Shown in pieces: positions 10,427 to 23,100 of a stretch of DNA of 64,000 bases. The stretch covers positions 124,001-188,000 of the forward strand of contig LVLI01000294.1 in assembly GCA_001687465.1 (NCBI GenBank). The letters run 5' to 3'. The position numbers were made by a program, and so were the translations under genes. The notes under the pieces are model-generated. The model was not told where the DNA came from, made no database searches, and saw only the letters and a program-made list of their open reading frames with translations. Numbering within the stretch: the stretch's first letter is position 1; every line of letters begins with the position of its first letter. The DNA is from Halocafeteria seosinensis (taxonomy: Eukaryota; Sar; Bigyra; Bicosoecida).

Positions 10427-12936
10427 ATGTCCACAAGTCAAAGGTTAACGGCTGGTTCCAAGCAGGAAGCAAAACAAGACTTCAGACAAAAGCTGCAGCA
10501 AGTAGAGAAGGCGAAACGCAACAGAAAGGGAAATCAAGCTAACAAAAATGCTTCACTGGGAAGAAGTGTACTTGGAGCAGTCACTAATGTTGTAGCGGAA
10601 GATACTGCCAGCGTCCCGCAAAAGGAAGCTGGACGACCTCCCCGGCCCTCAAGACAACAACAAACTGCCGTCAAACCGCAAGCGAATACTAGCAGTAGCA
10701 GAAAGAAAGGAAATACTGCAGCCAACAGCAAAAACGTAAGTGCTTGTTCTGTTTCTTCTCAGTGGTGTTGATACACCGAGGTGGAAATTGCGCGCGCGCG
10801 CGTCCCTGGGACGAAGCGCCGCGCGTTGATGCTGGCATCCCCTCACTTTTCTTTTAACCCCTCGACAAAAAAGCTAATTGATTCATTTTTGATATATGGG
10901 TTGCAGAAACGGAGAACTTCCAGAACCGGATCGCAAACAAGTAGCAACAGTGGAGGTACTAAGCGCAGGAAGCGTGCCGAAGCTGTTGGAAGTGCAGATG
11001 AAGAGGATTGTAATGGGGAAGATTCGGATCAGCCCTCGTCTCCTGAACCTGAAATCCAGTTTGGAACAAGCACTGAGAGTTCGACGCGTAAACAGTCTCT
11101 GAGAAATCTAAGCACTGGTTCGCTTGAGTTTGGCCAGATGCCGGAGACGCCAACCTGTCTACTAGAGAACGCTGACGAGTCACAACTCCCTAGCGATGTT
11201 AAAGAACTAATGCGGTATGCTGTCTTTTTAAAAAGGAAGGTGAAAAAATATGAAGAAGCAGGTTCGTCCAGTTATAGTAGAGTGGAGGAAGAACGCCGAA
11301 AGAGTGTGGAACAAACAATAAACCTGGCCAACAGTGTCCGTTCTACTAGCGATATGCAAATGGAAATATGTAGGCTTCAAAAGCAACTAAAAGAGTACAA
11401 AGCAAGTAACTCAAACTCCAATGAAGCTAGTTCGAGAGCAGGACAAAAGCATAAAAAGCAACTGGATGAGTCGAATCACAAAGTAGAGGAGCTATCAACT
11501 GAAAACCAGAAACTGAGAGACCAGAAAGAAGAATTGGAGACCACTATTGAAAGAAAAAATGAGTCTATTCGAGAACTAGAGGGTAAGTTGGAACAAAAGC
11601 AACAGGAAACGGAGGAGCTGCGCAAGAGGGAAGGGGAACTAACCGACCGCTACGAAAATGCTATACACGAGAAGCAGCAAGCAGATGAGGAGGCCAAACG
11701 TTGCATCGCAGAGGCCGAAAAATTCCGAAAACAGTACGAAGAGGTGGAACAAGAGCGACTGAAGCTGAGGGAGGAGTTACTAGATCTACGAGGTGAAATC
11801 AGAGTCTTTTGTCGTGTACGTCCATTGTTACCGGGTGAAGCCGCGAAAGGGAACGGGAAAGGGAACATATTCACATTCCCGCAAGCAAAAGCGGACGGAA
11901 CTACGCGGATACAGATGCTTGATCATTCGCGGAGCAAAAACGTAGCTGGCGACACAGTAGATGCGAAAGCATGGCCTTTTGACTTCAACCGGGTATTCAC
12001 TCCTCAAAATGACCAGCAGGATGTGTTCCATGAAGTCTGTCCCGTTGTGGAGTCGTGTCTTAGCGGCTATCGGGCTTGTCTCTTTGCTTACGGGCAAACG
12101 GGAGCAGGTAAGACGTACACGATGCTAGGGAATCCTGCAGATATCCAGCACAAAACCGGAGCGGGAAGTGAGGAGTCATTTGGTATCATACCTCGGTCTG
12201 TCCAACACCTATTCCATCAAATTGAAATAATGCATTCACACGGATGGGAATCACAGCTGTCGACTCAAATGCTCGAAATATACAATGAGCAGATATATGA
12301 TCTTTTAGGGAAGCAGAAGAAGACTAATCTGGACGTTAAGATCGATAAAGACGGGGAACCCTCCATTCCGGGCCTTACGCAGCACAATGTTACGAATCTG
12401 TCGGAAATCTGGGAATTAATACAATTAGCTGCTAAGAGTAGAGCCACATCGTCCACATCCTGTAATGAAGAATCTTCGAGGAGCCATGCAGTCTTCACAC
12501 TCAAAGTAAACGGTAAGTGATTCGCTCGATTGGATTGTGAATAAGGTCCCTTTGAGCGGTACCTCATTCTGGTGCAGTCACCCATCGCGAGTCAGGCGAA
12601 CACAGAGAAGGACAGCTACACTTAATCGACTTGGCTGGAAGCGAGAGAATAAGTAAAACAGGGACCAGCGGGACAACCATGAAAGAGGCCCAAAGCATCA
12701 ATAAGAGTCTATCGACTTTAGGAAAGGTCGTAGCAGCTCTCGCTAGCAAGGCTAAGCATGTACCATTCCGCGACTCAAAGCTTACGCGACTTCTTCAGCC
12801 CTCACTAAGCAACTCGCAGAATTGTAAGGCTCTAATGATATGCAATTTGAGTCCGGTGGAGGAGCATGCTCAAGAATCATTGTGCACCTTGCGATTCGCC
12901 CAGTCGGTCGCGCAATGCACGCTGAAGCAAAAATAA
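10427..12936 (+). CDS. Kinesin-14 (C-terminal motor, minus-end directed)
   Basis: Predicted minus-end microtubule motor of the Ncd/KIFC1 type, used in spindle assembly. Three exons (10427-10735, 10907-12512, 12578-12936) give 757 residues. The order is a basic, disordered N-terminal tail (microtubule-binding in this class), a coiled coil at roughly residues 170-405, the kinesin-14 neck LLDLRGEIRVFCRVRP, then the motor. The motor shows P-loop GQTGAGKTYTM, switch I NEESSRSH and switch II DLAGSERISKTG, and ends about 15 residues after LRFAQSV. Neck before motor fixes the class. The first intron contains a GC dinucleotide run. It converges on APC8 with only 31 bases between stop codons. Confidence 0.93.
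10790..10802. repeat. GC dinucleotide run in kinesin intron 1
   Basis: A run of alternating G and C inside the first intron of the kinesin-14 gene, unlike the base composition around it. It could adopt Z-DNA, but nothing shows that it does. Confidence 0.6.
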
Positions 12937-12967
12937 ACATCCCCCAATGCGGTGACCATTCTATCGT

Positions 12968-15744
12968 CTAACCCTCTTCGCTGTCAATGCTCATATTAGA
13001 TTCATCATCACTGCCATTTGGCGGTGGAATCGGTGATACGTCCATACGGGCGTTTACGTTCGGGCGAGTCTCGGACGTCCTGCCTCCAGTAAGGGCAAAA
13101 CTAGCGTTTGAGCTATCAAAACAAACAGTTGCTGCTGCTCTTTCACTTGAACGCTGGGAAGATGAGAACGAGGAATCAGGAGGATGAAGACCCATTCCCA
13201 TACCGAGTCCGATCGCCTCAGACGCTACTTTCTCTGACATGCCGGCCTCCGAGGCGTTAGCCCTCTTGCGGTCACGGATATCCTTAAGCAGTGTTCTTGC
13301 TTGATGAGCCTCTTGCTGTAAACCCAGGGTAAATTTGGACCATGCAGAGATTATCATTAAACACATGAAAGGCTTACCGGAAAAGGCCAGCCTAGCAGAC
13401 GTGTGGCCAAAGTTTCTGCTTCCTCGATATTATTGCGGCGTAAATTATAATTGACAAGAAATAGTAAAGCCTCCGCTGTATCCTTTGATGGTTCCTTGTA
13501 TTGCTGTGAGTCAGCATATTCCTTGTAGAAGGTAGCAGTTTCTTCTTCATTTTTTCCATCGTTCATGAGTCGGGCTAGTTGGAGGGTTGAAACATCACTC
13601 CTGCAAATAGGGACATAGGTGGTGTGTGCGCTGCACACCAAAGAAACGAAAGAAATACGTACCCTTTAGAATGGCGTCGGGCTCGTTTGTAGCACGCGAT
13701 TGCATCCTTTATACGCTTTATCTTTTGGTAACAGCCTCCAAGAGCACACCAAATCCTACTATCATAAGGGCGAAGCACGGCAGCTTTTCGGTAATAGTGC
13801 AAAGAATACAGAGGCGCTTGTTGCAGTTCGTACGTTTGTCCTAAGCCATACCAAGCCCTGCAGAAAGATCAGCTATATATAAAGTTGGATCCGTTTGCAC
13901 GAATCTGAGCCTCTACTGCGCACCTGTAATCCTTCGGGTCAAGTTCGACAGCACGTCTGTAGCATTCAATGGCTGTTCCCGGTTGTTGCATTTCGATATA
14001 CTCATGTCCCAGCTGTACGCATGCATCGTAGTTGTAAGAACCGTATGGCGGAAGCGCACAAGGATGCAGCCATACCAGTGTCCACGCTGACAAGAAACGG
14101 CGGTCTATTTGAAGCGCCCGCTTGAAGGCATCTATGGCGTCCGTATGGTCTCCTTTCAAACTGCTCAATGTAATAGTGGGATAAACGTGTCGCTAGTTTC
14201 AGTGTTGGAGAGACGTCTAGCGAGCACATACCTGTAATAATTCCCTACGATACAGTTTGCTTCGGGGCTGAATTTGTCTGTTCGAAATACAGCATGCGCG
14301 AGGTACGATAAAGCAGCACTATCACCCTGTAACTTATCGACTTCTTTTTGCATTCGCACGTTTGATATCCTTAACAGCATTAGCTTACTTTAATGAAAAG
14401 GATATTACTGTAGTTTTCCAACCCAGCTATCGAGTAGGGATGGAGCCCCCTGATACTCTCATAAGCCTGTTGCGCTTTTTCAAATGCTGTGTTCATGCAA
14501 CGCTTGGTCGCATCTCTCCGTTACCGAATGAGCAGAATGGTGCGCGCTACGTACCTCGGAGGTTGTACAGGCATCCTGCTATCCTTGACATCAAGAAAAA
14601 ACTATTCGGAAATTGGGTATGGTACTTGCGATATATCGTCAGCGCTCGGTCACTTTTCTGCAGAGTCAATCATATTATACACGTATTTCCGAGTTCACAA
14701 CTCTTCCCCCTCATCAATCTTAGTTCTATACCTGGTTTGTCTCCATTAAGTAAGCTGTAAACAATTCCTTTGTCCAGGTCTCAGGAAGTCCGAGGCTGGA
14801 TACCTGCGGGAATATAGAGGCCATATCAAGAACAAGGCTACAAATGAGTACGTTCTTCCGGACCTTACTTCTGAATTGTGAGGCAGAAGATGAGCCAGGT
14901 CAACCCAGGCTGGCCACAGCAATGGGAATGTAGTTACTGCCTTAATGAGTAATTGTGTTGCTTTCTTGATCTGGTCAAGTTCCTTCATAAATGTAGCCCA
15001 GCTGCAGTGACCAATATCAAGAAATAAGCAAAGGACGAATATACAGGAAAAGATGGCTTACATGAACAGAGACAGCCCATCTAGTCCCACTGTTTGATCT
15101 AATCTTTGAAACTCTTCAGAAATCCTCGCAGCGTGTGGGTGATCATGTCTTCGCTGCTGTTCTATCGGATCTGGTGCATCGAATGCAAATCAGGTGTGCG
15201 TGTTAAGACAATCGTCACAATGAATCGCACAACAGCTTCGCACCTTCTGATTCTGCCATGGATATTTCTCTGCTCTTATCACCAGCCTGTAGAGGGAGCA
15301 TATTTTTGGGCTCGCCGCGTATATCCGACATTCACGTATGGTAGATCTTACCAGATAGGATGCATATGCCCACATGAAGAGAGGTATCCGCGGATACGTT
15401 GTACGATCCGGCCCATATCGTAATGTCAGAATATGGGCAGCATTATCATACTCTTGATTCAGCATCAGATTCCTGGCTAACCCGACGACATCCTTGTCCT
15501 CCTCATTGAGTTCCTGGAAAGGGTCCTCTTGAGGATGTGGAGTGGCTCGAGGTGGTTGCTTATCTGGTCCAACAGCTCCTACCAACAGCTCTCTTGTCCT
15601 GCGCACACAACACAATTTGACACCTCCACGTGTATTTAGCTGTATGCGTAAAACGTACCACTGGGAGCCGTTCTTTAGACCGACTGCTTCCATAAGAGCA
15701 GAGGCCTCTCGCAGCTCTTGACGATTCACGTCCATTTTACTCAT
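12968..15744 (-). CDS. CDC23: Anaphase-promoting complex subunit 8 (CDC23)
   Basis: TPR scaffold subunit of the APC/C ubiquitin ligase, which drives exit from mitosis. About ten exons run from the ATG at 15744 ([14 protein letters not shown]) to a TAG at 12968. The N-terminal part resembles the APC8 N-domain, with the [24 protein letters not shown] helix pair. It is followed by the GLDGLSLFM segment and TPR repeats carrying [65 protein letters not shown] and [11 protein letters not shown], in the order found in CDC23. The C-terminal exon is acidic and Ser-rich and probably disordered. Exon boundaries in the middle were traced by homology and a few may be off by a codon. Convergent with kinesin-14. 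Confidence 0.88.
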
Positions 15745-16383
15745 GCGCAAACAAACAGTGCCAATCTCAAGAAGACACAAATAATCAATAATCCATACGG
15801 GATACTTCGAATATAAACCTACAGCCGGCACAGGGCTGATTGCTGACGAATAGACAACGCTTACTAGCTGGAAGATGTGGTTAACGAACGACCTGTGGAT
15901 GAACTTCACACAAGGACTTTTTGAATTTTCCAAGTTGGAAATTCCAACCCTACTACTCGAACGGAACTGCAGACACTGGACGAGAACAGAGAAACTCTGG
16001 GGATGAAGTGAACAGGGTGGGACGTTGCCATACTTGTGGGGCACGGTCATGGACATCCGCTTGCATGCTGAACCAGGAAGTACATAGTGTCAGGTAGTAC
16101 AGTAGTGTAGTGTTTGATCCGCTGCTTAAGTCAAGTAGCCCGTTTTATAATGGCATTTTCATGACAATTCTTCCGGCGGATAGCGCCAACGAGGATAATG
16201 GAAGTACCGGACGCTGGCCGAAGTATCGTACCTATGGCAACCAGTACCGACCCAAAGATTCAGCTTGTTATCTTGGAAATAGATGAGAAGAGAGGAATGT
16301 GAGACAAGGATAAGAAGGACTGGAGGAAACGGCAATAATAAAAATCATTCATTAAACTGATCCGTTCGTGGTTTACCCCTTAC
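15745..16383. other. Intergenic upstream of APC8
   Basis: About 640 bases with no supported gene. Presumably contains the APC8 promoter. Confidence 0.45.
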
Positions 16384-16823
16384 GCGGCTTCGTCGACCCC
16401 AAGTAGATTTCGAATGACCTTCCCACTTGACGTGGACTCGGAGTCTCGCTCAATGCCCCACTTCCCTGCAACGTACGACATTGATAGCAGCTTGTTCTCT
16501 TCTTGAGACTGTATGCGCCGTGGTTACTTTCGCATTGTGCGACTTTTCTTTGGACCTTTCAATTTGCTCAACCTTTAAAAAACCGAGAGGCGGATTCTTG
16601 GTGCGAGTTCTAGTATGAGATTTTGGATTTACATGATCCTTGATGCGTCGTATGGCCGTTTCTTTCTTCTTTGTTTTACCTGGAACAGATCGTGAACAGT
16701 TGGCACGTACTCGCTAAGGTTCATGAACGCAGATCGTGCTGGAACTACCTCTCGTTGCCGTAGAGGACGCGCGTGCTGCTCGAAGTTAAGTTCAACGCCG
16801 TCCTGGCTTTCTGAGAGTGACAT
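16384..16823 (-). CDS. Doubtful small gene, unrecognised
   Basis: An ATG at 16823 opens a frame reading MSLSESQDGVELNFEQHARP and continuing for about 48 residues to a possible donor. Further left on the same strand, a second frame reads a Lys/Arg-rich stretch (KKKETAIRRIKDH, then KSHTRTRTKNPPLGFLKVEQ). A third segment follows a TTGCAG acceptor and can end in FEIYLGSTKPRKG. Joining these needs a 35-base and a 62-base intron, neither compelling. The product would be a basic protein of about 110 residues. I do not recognise a family. It could equally be non-coding sequence with chance frames. Confidence 0.2.
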
Positions 16824-17119
16824 TGAGATACGCGCAGGATTCCCTTCTCTGCGCGCCGTGCATAAATGTTGCTCTTGCTTTCACTAAAGGTTGTTGTGCA
16901 CTCAGTAAAGCAAGCTGTCTTGGATTGTGTTGGCTTTATTTGTACAGACTGCATGGGAAATACAAGGAGCTATTGGTATTATGCAGAGCCAAAGTCCAAC
17001 AATGAGCACGTATAGTAGACTAAATGAACAAACTTATGAATATAATGCGATGTATGATACATTATAAGCACGTAACTCTGAATAAGCCCCTGAAGTCGAA
17101 GTTGAAGTACATTGTTGAA
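16824..17119. other. Intergenic, 3' of the LRR gene
   Basis: Lies downstream of the LRR stop codon at 17120. Nothing recognisable beyond a likely 3' untranslated region. Confidence 0.4.
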
Positions 17120-20100
17120 TTAAAAGGCCTCTTCTTCTTCCTCCCCGCCACATCCAGAGTCCGTGGGACAACCGTGCGTGCAAGGATCGATTGCACCAGG
17201 ACATCCAGATGCACATATGTCGCTAAGGCAGGGATCGACAGTCGAAGACGGGGTGAAAGAAGTGGAAGAAGACGAGGACGGCGACAAGGATGGCCACGAC
17301 GACGGCGACGAGGACAGGCTAGGCGTCAACTGCGATGGAGATGAACTGGCGGAGGGAAACGGCGACCAAGACGGGGTTGCAGAAAGACGGGAAATCCCTT
17401 CATCTTCTCCCTTGTCTTCTGGAAAGTCCACTACGTCTTCTCCGGGCCAGCATGAGAAAGAAGAGGCAAAGTCCATCCCAAGCATTGGCAAGGAAGCGAC
17501 AAGACCTTTCGCATTTTGCCCAACAAGGTCTTCAGCTGGGCCCATTTGATCCCAATATAGTGACTCGGTTCCTCTCCATAGCATAGGATTGGCCGGGTCC
17601 GACGTACCCGGGCCCCATGCTGAAATGGGTGCACGGCCGAGAATACGCCTCCGAATATCGTAGACGTTGTCGCGAGTGTACACTGGGGGGCTGCCACGAC
17701 GGAGTTCCCTCCTATCAACGAGCAAGGTAGCAAGTCCTTGCACAATAGCATATGTCGTTCCTGGATCTAGTATAATTGACGCGTTCAGAATGTCGGGAAC
17801 GAAGAAACCATCGTCTGCCTCGACAGTGAAACGTGATTCTCCCAAAACACTCTCCAACGAACAGGCCGATGCAGAAACATTTTTGGGGTCACAATTATTG
17901 TTGTCACTCACAGAAAATATAGCTGCCATGTGGTTCGAATCCGTGGACCCTCCCAGCAAACCGGTTACTTCCAGTCTCTCCCTCACCTGGAAAACATACC
18001 CTTGCCATTCACCACTCAATGGTTCGGCAACGTCTGAGTTCGTTATCTCGGGTGTGTCTATCACTTGAACGAATTGGGCAACGGCAGGCAAATCTGCGAG
18101 AGCTAAAAATTCAAAACCTACACGAGGTAACTTGCCGGTGGTGCTGGAGGATGTGCCCACACCATACACGAGAGTCTCAGATCCTTGCTCTCCTCCCCAG
18201 AACCCGAATATTGGCATCGATTCAGGATTGATAGTCATCTCATCAGCCAGAAGATGGACTCCGGTCGTTCCCCCTTCTTCACGACCTTGTGCGATGTAGT
18301 ACGTTGTCCCAGGTTGCAACACCACAGTATGTGCTAGTGAAGCTGGAACGTATTCATCAGCCGACTGGACAAAGGGGGCACTAGCCAATGTATTCGCTAT
18401 ATGACAATCACCGGATTGGCTAAACGGCCCGCAAGGAGAATTCGCATCCATCGAAAACAGACCTACCCTGAACTCCTGACTTGTAGCTCCCCCGAGCAGC
18501 TTAGTCACGACAATTGACTGCGTTAAATTGAAGATGAATCCGGCGTCTCGATAGTAACTCGGATCCGGTGGAGCCCTATTGCTAGCATTCCCCACTTGGA
18601 CCTGTTCTGGTACCCAAGTCCGTCCTTGGACTGTTTCCGGAGCATTCAACAGCACGCGCAGTCCCAAGAGTGGGTTCACTCCGGTCACATCAGCAGATTT
18701 ACCCACTAACTCTGATCCAAAGCCGGTCACTCCGTAATTTAATGCCTTTGAATTCCCCGAAGGTCCCCATGAAAAGTGATTACTAAAACCTTGCTGAAAC
18801 AAATTGGCTCTGTCATACGCATCCACGTAAAAATGTGCACCACTGCTTCCATTGATGCTGCCTTGGGCCAAGAGATACACTGTGCCAGGAACCAATCGGA
18901 TAGACGCGGACAAACCGGGTGGAAAATACGTCTGGGAATTGCTCTCAAATTCACTAAAATCGACCAACGCCAACACACTCCTGACAGTGCAGCTTCCTGG
19001 GTCAGACGCCGAAGGATCGCAGGTCCCACCGTCGACGGTAAAGAGTGCTGCTTGGAAGTCGGGACTGTTAGCCTGTCCTTCTAATGCTGATACAGCTATC
19101 GGTTCATCGACTTCAAATACGTATCCTGTCCATTCTGATTCACCCTGTTTCACGTTGTCACCTACGATGCGCACCACTGACGTTTCGTCCAGTCTCCAGC
19201 GTAGACCTACAACCGGCATAATTTCACTCAACTCTCCCGTGCTCCCTGAAAGCTCTTGCGGGAGCCCCGTTCGGTTCAGGGTAAACGAAGCAGTACCAAT
19301 CTGATCCATAGTCGGTTCCCACGAACCGAAGATATCAGATGAAATGGCATCATCAACTGTAAACATGTCTGTGACATAATGATTACCACTGACCTCAGCG
19401 TCGCTGTGTCTTCCCTGCCCTAGGAAGTACCTCTTCGAAGGGGATAGTGTCACCGGTTCTGACAGACCCTCAGGAATATGCATACAACCCGGCTCTGCCT
19501 CGGCCGTGAAATTCACCATGACGAGAGGTTCACCGAGTTCCCAGACCTGAAGCTCCCCGCGACATGACTGCACCTCCACCAGTGGGAAAATGGCAGCACT
19601 AAAGTTGCCACTTGTTGCACCCCCTAGGACAGACGTGATTTCTACCCAGGCTTTTGGTTGGAAGATGTACCCTTGCCAATTGTATCCATCGATATCGGTC
19701 GGGACCAGTTCAAATTCCCCTTTCGCTGAAGGGAGAATGTGGTTCATGACTGTATCGTCTTCAAAGTTTTCCACTTCTTGGCGATGTAGGCAAAACGGCA
19801 CCTGCTTCTTGCAGTCAACAATGGTAGAAGCTTCATGCGTTAATTCTCCTTCAAGCTGCATGGACGGACAAGTGCCTTCTCCAGGGTTGTCATTAAGGCC
19901 ACTGAGAACAATGCAAGGATACATTCCAAATGAGTTGAAAGTGACATGTGGTCCTTTCACTTGGATAATACTCACAGGAACATGATCTTGTCTCCATCAT
20001 CCGCAAATGCCAACTCATTCAAAATTTCAATTTCATTATGTTCATAATATCTGTGTCCAATACAATTGAGAACTCTAAACAGTGAGCATCAGCTGCCAGT

Positions 20101-23100
20101 AACAAATACTCACATTGCCTCAAGATTGTCCACTCCGAATAATTGTGGACGAGTCACCCCTCGCAAACTATTCCTTCTCATACTTCTGGACAAGCAAGTA
20201 ACAGCAACACAAGTATATAGACATAGGAAAACTATAATACCAACAGTGAATATTGCACGCGTACAGCTTTTCCAGGTTCCTCAGCCCACTCAACGACCAT
20301 GGGTCCAAATCCGATAACTCATTGGATCGCAAGTATCTGCAAACACGCCGTTCGCTTTATATTTTATCAACTTGAAAATAGAGACCATTTGTCTCAATGC
20401 ACGTGGTGCTTACATTCCAAGAACGGAGTCTAAACCACAAAATGCACCGGCCTCAATCCTTGACAGTTGGTTATTTGCGAGAGATCTAAGCAAGCGGAAG
20501 GAAAACGTCTCAGTTTGTTGAAGCAATAAAAGACAAATCGTGGTGCTCGCTTGTGTTAAGTACTCACAGTGTTCGCAATTGGCATAGTCCCGCGAACGTG
20601 TTCTCTTCCAACTCCGTCAGATTATTTCGTTGTAAATACCTGGAATACCCATCAGTTATCATCTACAAGTTGTACCCATCACCGTAGGAACGAACGGCAG
20701 CACTTACAACTTAAGCAAGTCCCCATTGTCCTCGTGAACCCAAGTATTTGGAGCTATAGAGTCAATGTTTTTGAGCGAAAGATTTCTGTCAAATACATAT
20801 AATAGTGGCGCAACGACAGTGACGCAGACAGCAGGACGAACACTTACAGTACAGTCCCCTTGCAACGACAGTTAGATACCACTCTATGAGGGTCAAAAAA
20901 TGCATCATAGGTGGTGTGAAAGTCACAACACAATCCGGGCCCATAGCAAAACTCTAATTGTCGGCAGGACTGCAGGGCTGGCCTCTCCGAGAAGTACGTC
21001 CGTTGTAAGACATGGAGCGGAGAAATCTTCGGGCAACCAAACAACCCGGGATTGTCATCCGTTGTCTGTGGGCAGTCACTCTGACCGAAAAATCTGGAAA
21101 ACATCGCAACAGAGTATCGCATGTACTACTTGTACTGATGTGGGAGTGCAAATTCACCTGTGGTGTACGTACAGGTATGCTAGGTGGCTGTGATCGGCAA
21201 GCACGTTTTCCGGGAGTGCTTGAATGTGGTTCCGATCCAACTTTCTGCACACCATTATTGGGGTACGTTGATGGAATAACGCATTATAGATTGACGTTTT
21301 CGGTGGACAGCTTACATCCCGTTTAGCTTGGACAAAGGAGAAAAGAGATCTTCGTACATGCTCTCCAGATTATTATCATTTAACAGTCTGAGTGTTGGGA
21401 ATGAATGGCAGTGGAGGAATGATTTAAGACGACATGACACTCACGGTACTTACAACACCCTCAGCTGGGGGACACTTGAGAATGCTCGACGATTAATATC
21501 TTCAAGTATATTGTGGCTTAAGACTCTGCAAGTGTGACACAATAAGTGGAATAAAACAATTAGTACACCAGTAAGAGCAGTTACCAGGTAACTTACAATG
21601 TCACCAAATTCGAAAGCCCAGAAAAGCTTTCTTCTTCTATGTATATCAGTTCATTTCGAGCCAAAGATCTGTGGAAGAAATGACAAACCCCATCGGTGGC
21701 AATATGTATCCTCTCAGTGCACCACAATGACAACCTACAGGGTACGTAGGGAAGGGAGACCCTGAAAAACGAAACTCTGGAGGCGCTCTATTTCGTTTGA
21801 CCCCAAATTTCTGGTACACACAGAACAAAAATGTTTACTTCCGGGATAGAATTCTCGTTTTCAATACTACTTACAGATTCCTCACTTCGCTGTTGTCGTA
21901 GGGAGCCGCAAAAGCACCATTGTGGATCTCCCGAATCCCCAACGAGCTAAGATCACTGCAAAAACATCAGCACGTTTTGGGCGTCCCCTTTTCTATACCA
22001 GCATTTAACGTACAGGCACTCCACGCTCGGACAGTCACAATACAGCAACACGTCATCGTAGAATACGCAGCAGCCTATTTCGGCTCTTGGACTGGCGCTT
22101 GCGGAGACGGTAGGTGTGGTGGTAGGCGTAGCAGAGGAACTTGGTGATGGTGACGGAGTCGGGCCTCGAAAATCCGCATAACAAAAAGGGATATCTAGAT
22201 CGCTAATTTGGTCATTCAGAATGGTTCGGGTCTCATGCTTCACGTTATCAAATCCTCCCGGAGGATTACTGGCAAACGCCGGATCACATTGATCAACTCC
22301 TGGATTTCCTCCAAGATTTCTGCGTGTAAGAGCAAAGAGTCCAGCTTGGTTTACTATCACGCGCGAGGAATAATAGAAGAAAACTCTCACTCACATTTCA
22401 GCGACGTTTTCTATCTTATTAAAACTGCCTCTCCACAAAACCTCAATCTCGTTACTATGAAACTCTCTGCACAGCGTTTACGTACGTCGTCTCCGTTTCC
22501 GATATGTTTTGACATCTTACAGGAATGTGAAGTCATGCAAGCGAGGACTTACAGGGTCAACAACTTGTCATTCTCCCCAATTTCAAAGAAGTGGGGGTCT
22601 AGCTCTCCAATTTTGTTGTTATCGAAACGACTGCGGTACATATTACAAAAGCATAGATTCTCCGAGACTCCTGTGTTGGACTCTAAAACATGCATAGAAC
22701 TTACAGATGAGTCAATGCATTCACAACGTTCCTTTTGAGGAATTCCGCAGGTAGTGAGGTTAGCTCATTAAACTCCATTTCAAATCTTTGTAGCTTCGGT
22801 GTCGCGTCTAACACGTCGACATCAATACTCAAAATTTGGTTCCGATTGACAAAGCTGCGGAATCACCCACATGATGGGCCACATCTCAGTTGATTAAAGC
22901 CAATCAAGCCAAGCAGGTGTGACTTACAGACGAACAAGGTTGCCTAGTCCCTTAAGCATCTCCTTTTCTAACTCTGTCAAAGCGTTATCGTTCATTTGCC
23001 TGTAGTTACGACATCATTCCAACATGGCCAAGAATGCATATTGTCCTCAGGACTCACAGCTGTGTCAGGTTCAAGTTGCTGGGATCGGAGAACGCCCCGT

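Noticed and set aside
14362-14760. Plus-strand open frames within the APC8 locus
   Set aside because: They overlap TPR exons and introns of APC8 on the other strand and show no protein family features.
16463-16481. A 19-base intron in the doubtful small gene, recalling the pygmy introns of chlorarachniophyte nucleomorphs
   Set aside because: All secure introns in the window are 40 bases or longer; a longer 62-base alternative with a proper TTGCAG acceptor exists.
17932-17942. String resembling a tRNA T-loop (GGTTCGAATCC)
   Set aside because: It lies inside the coding part of the last exon of the LRR gene, and no matching acceptor stem, D-arm or anticodon arm surrounds it.
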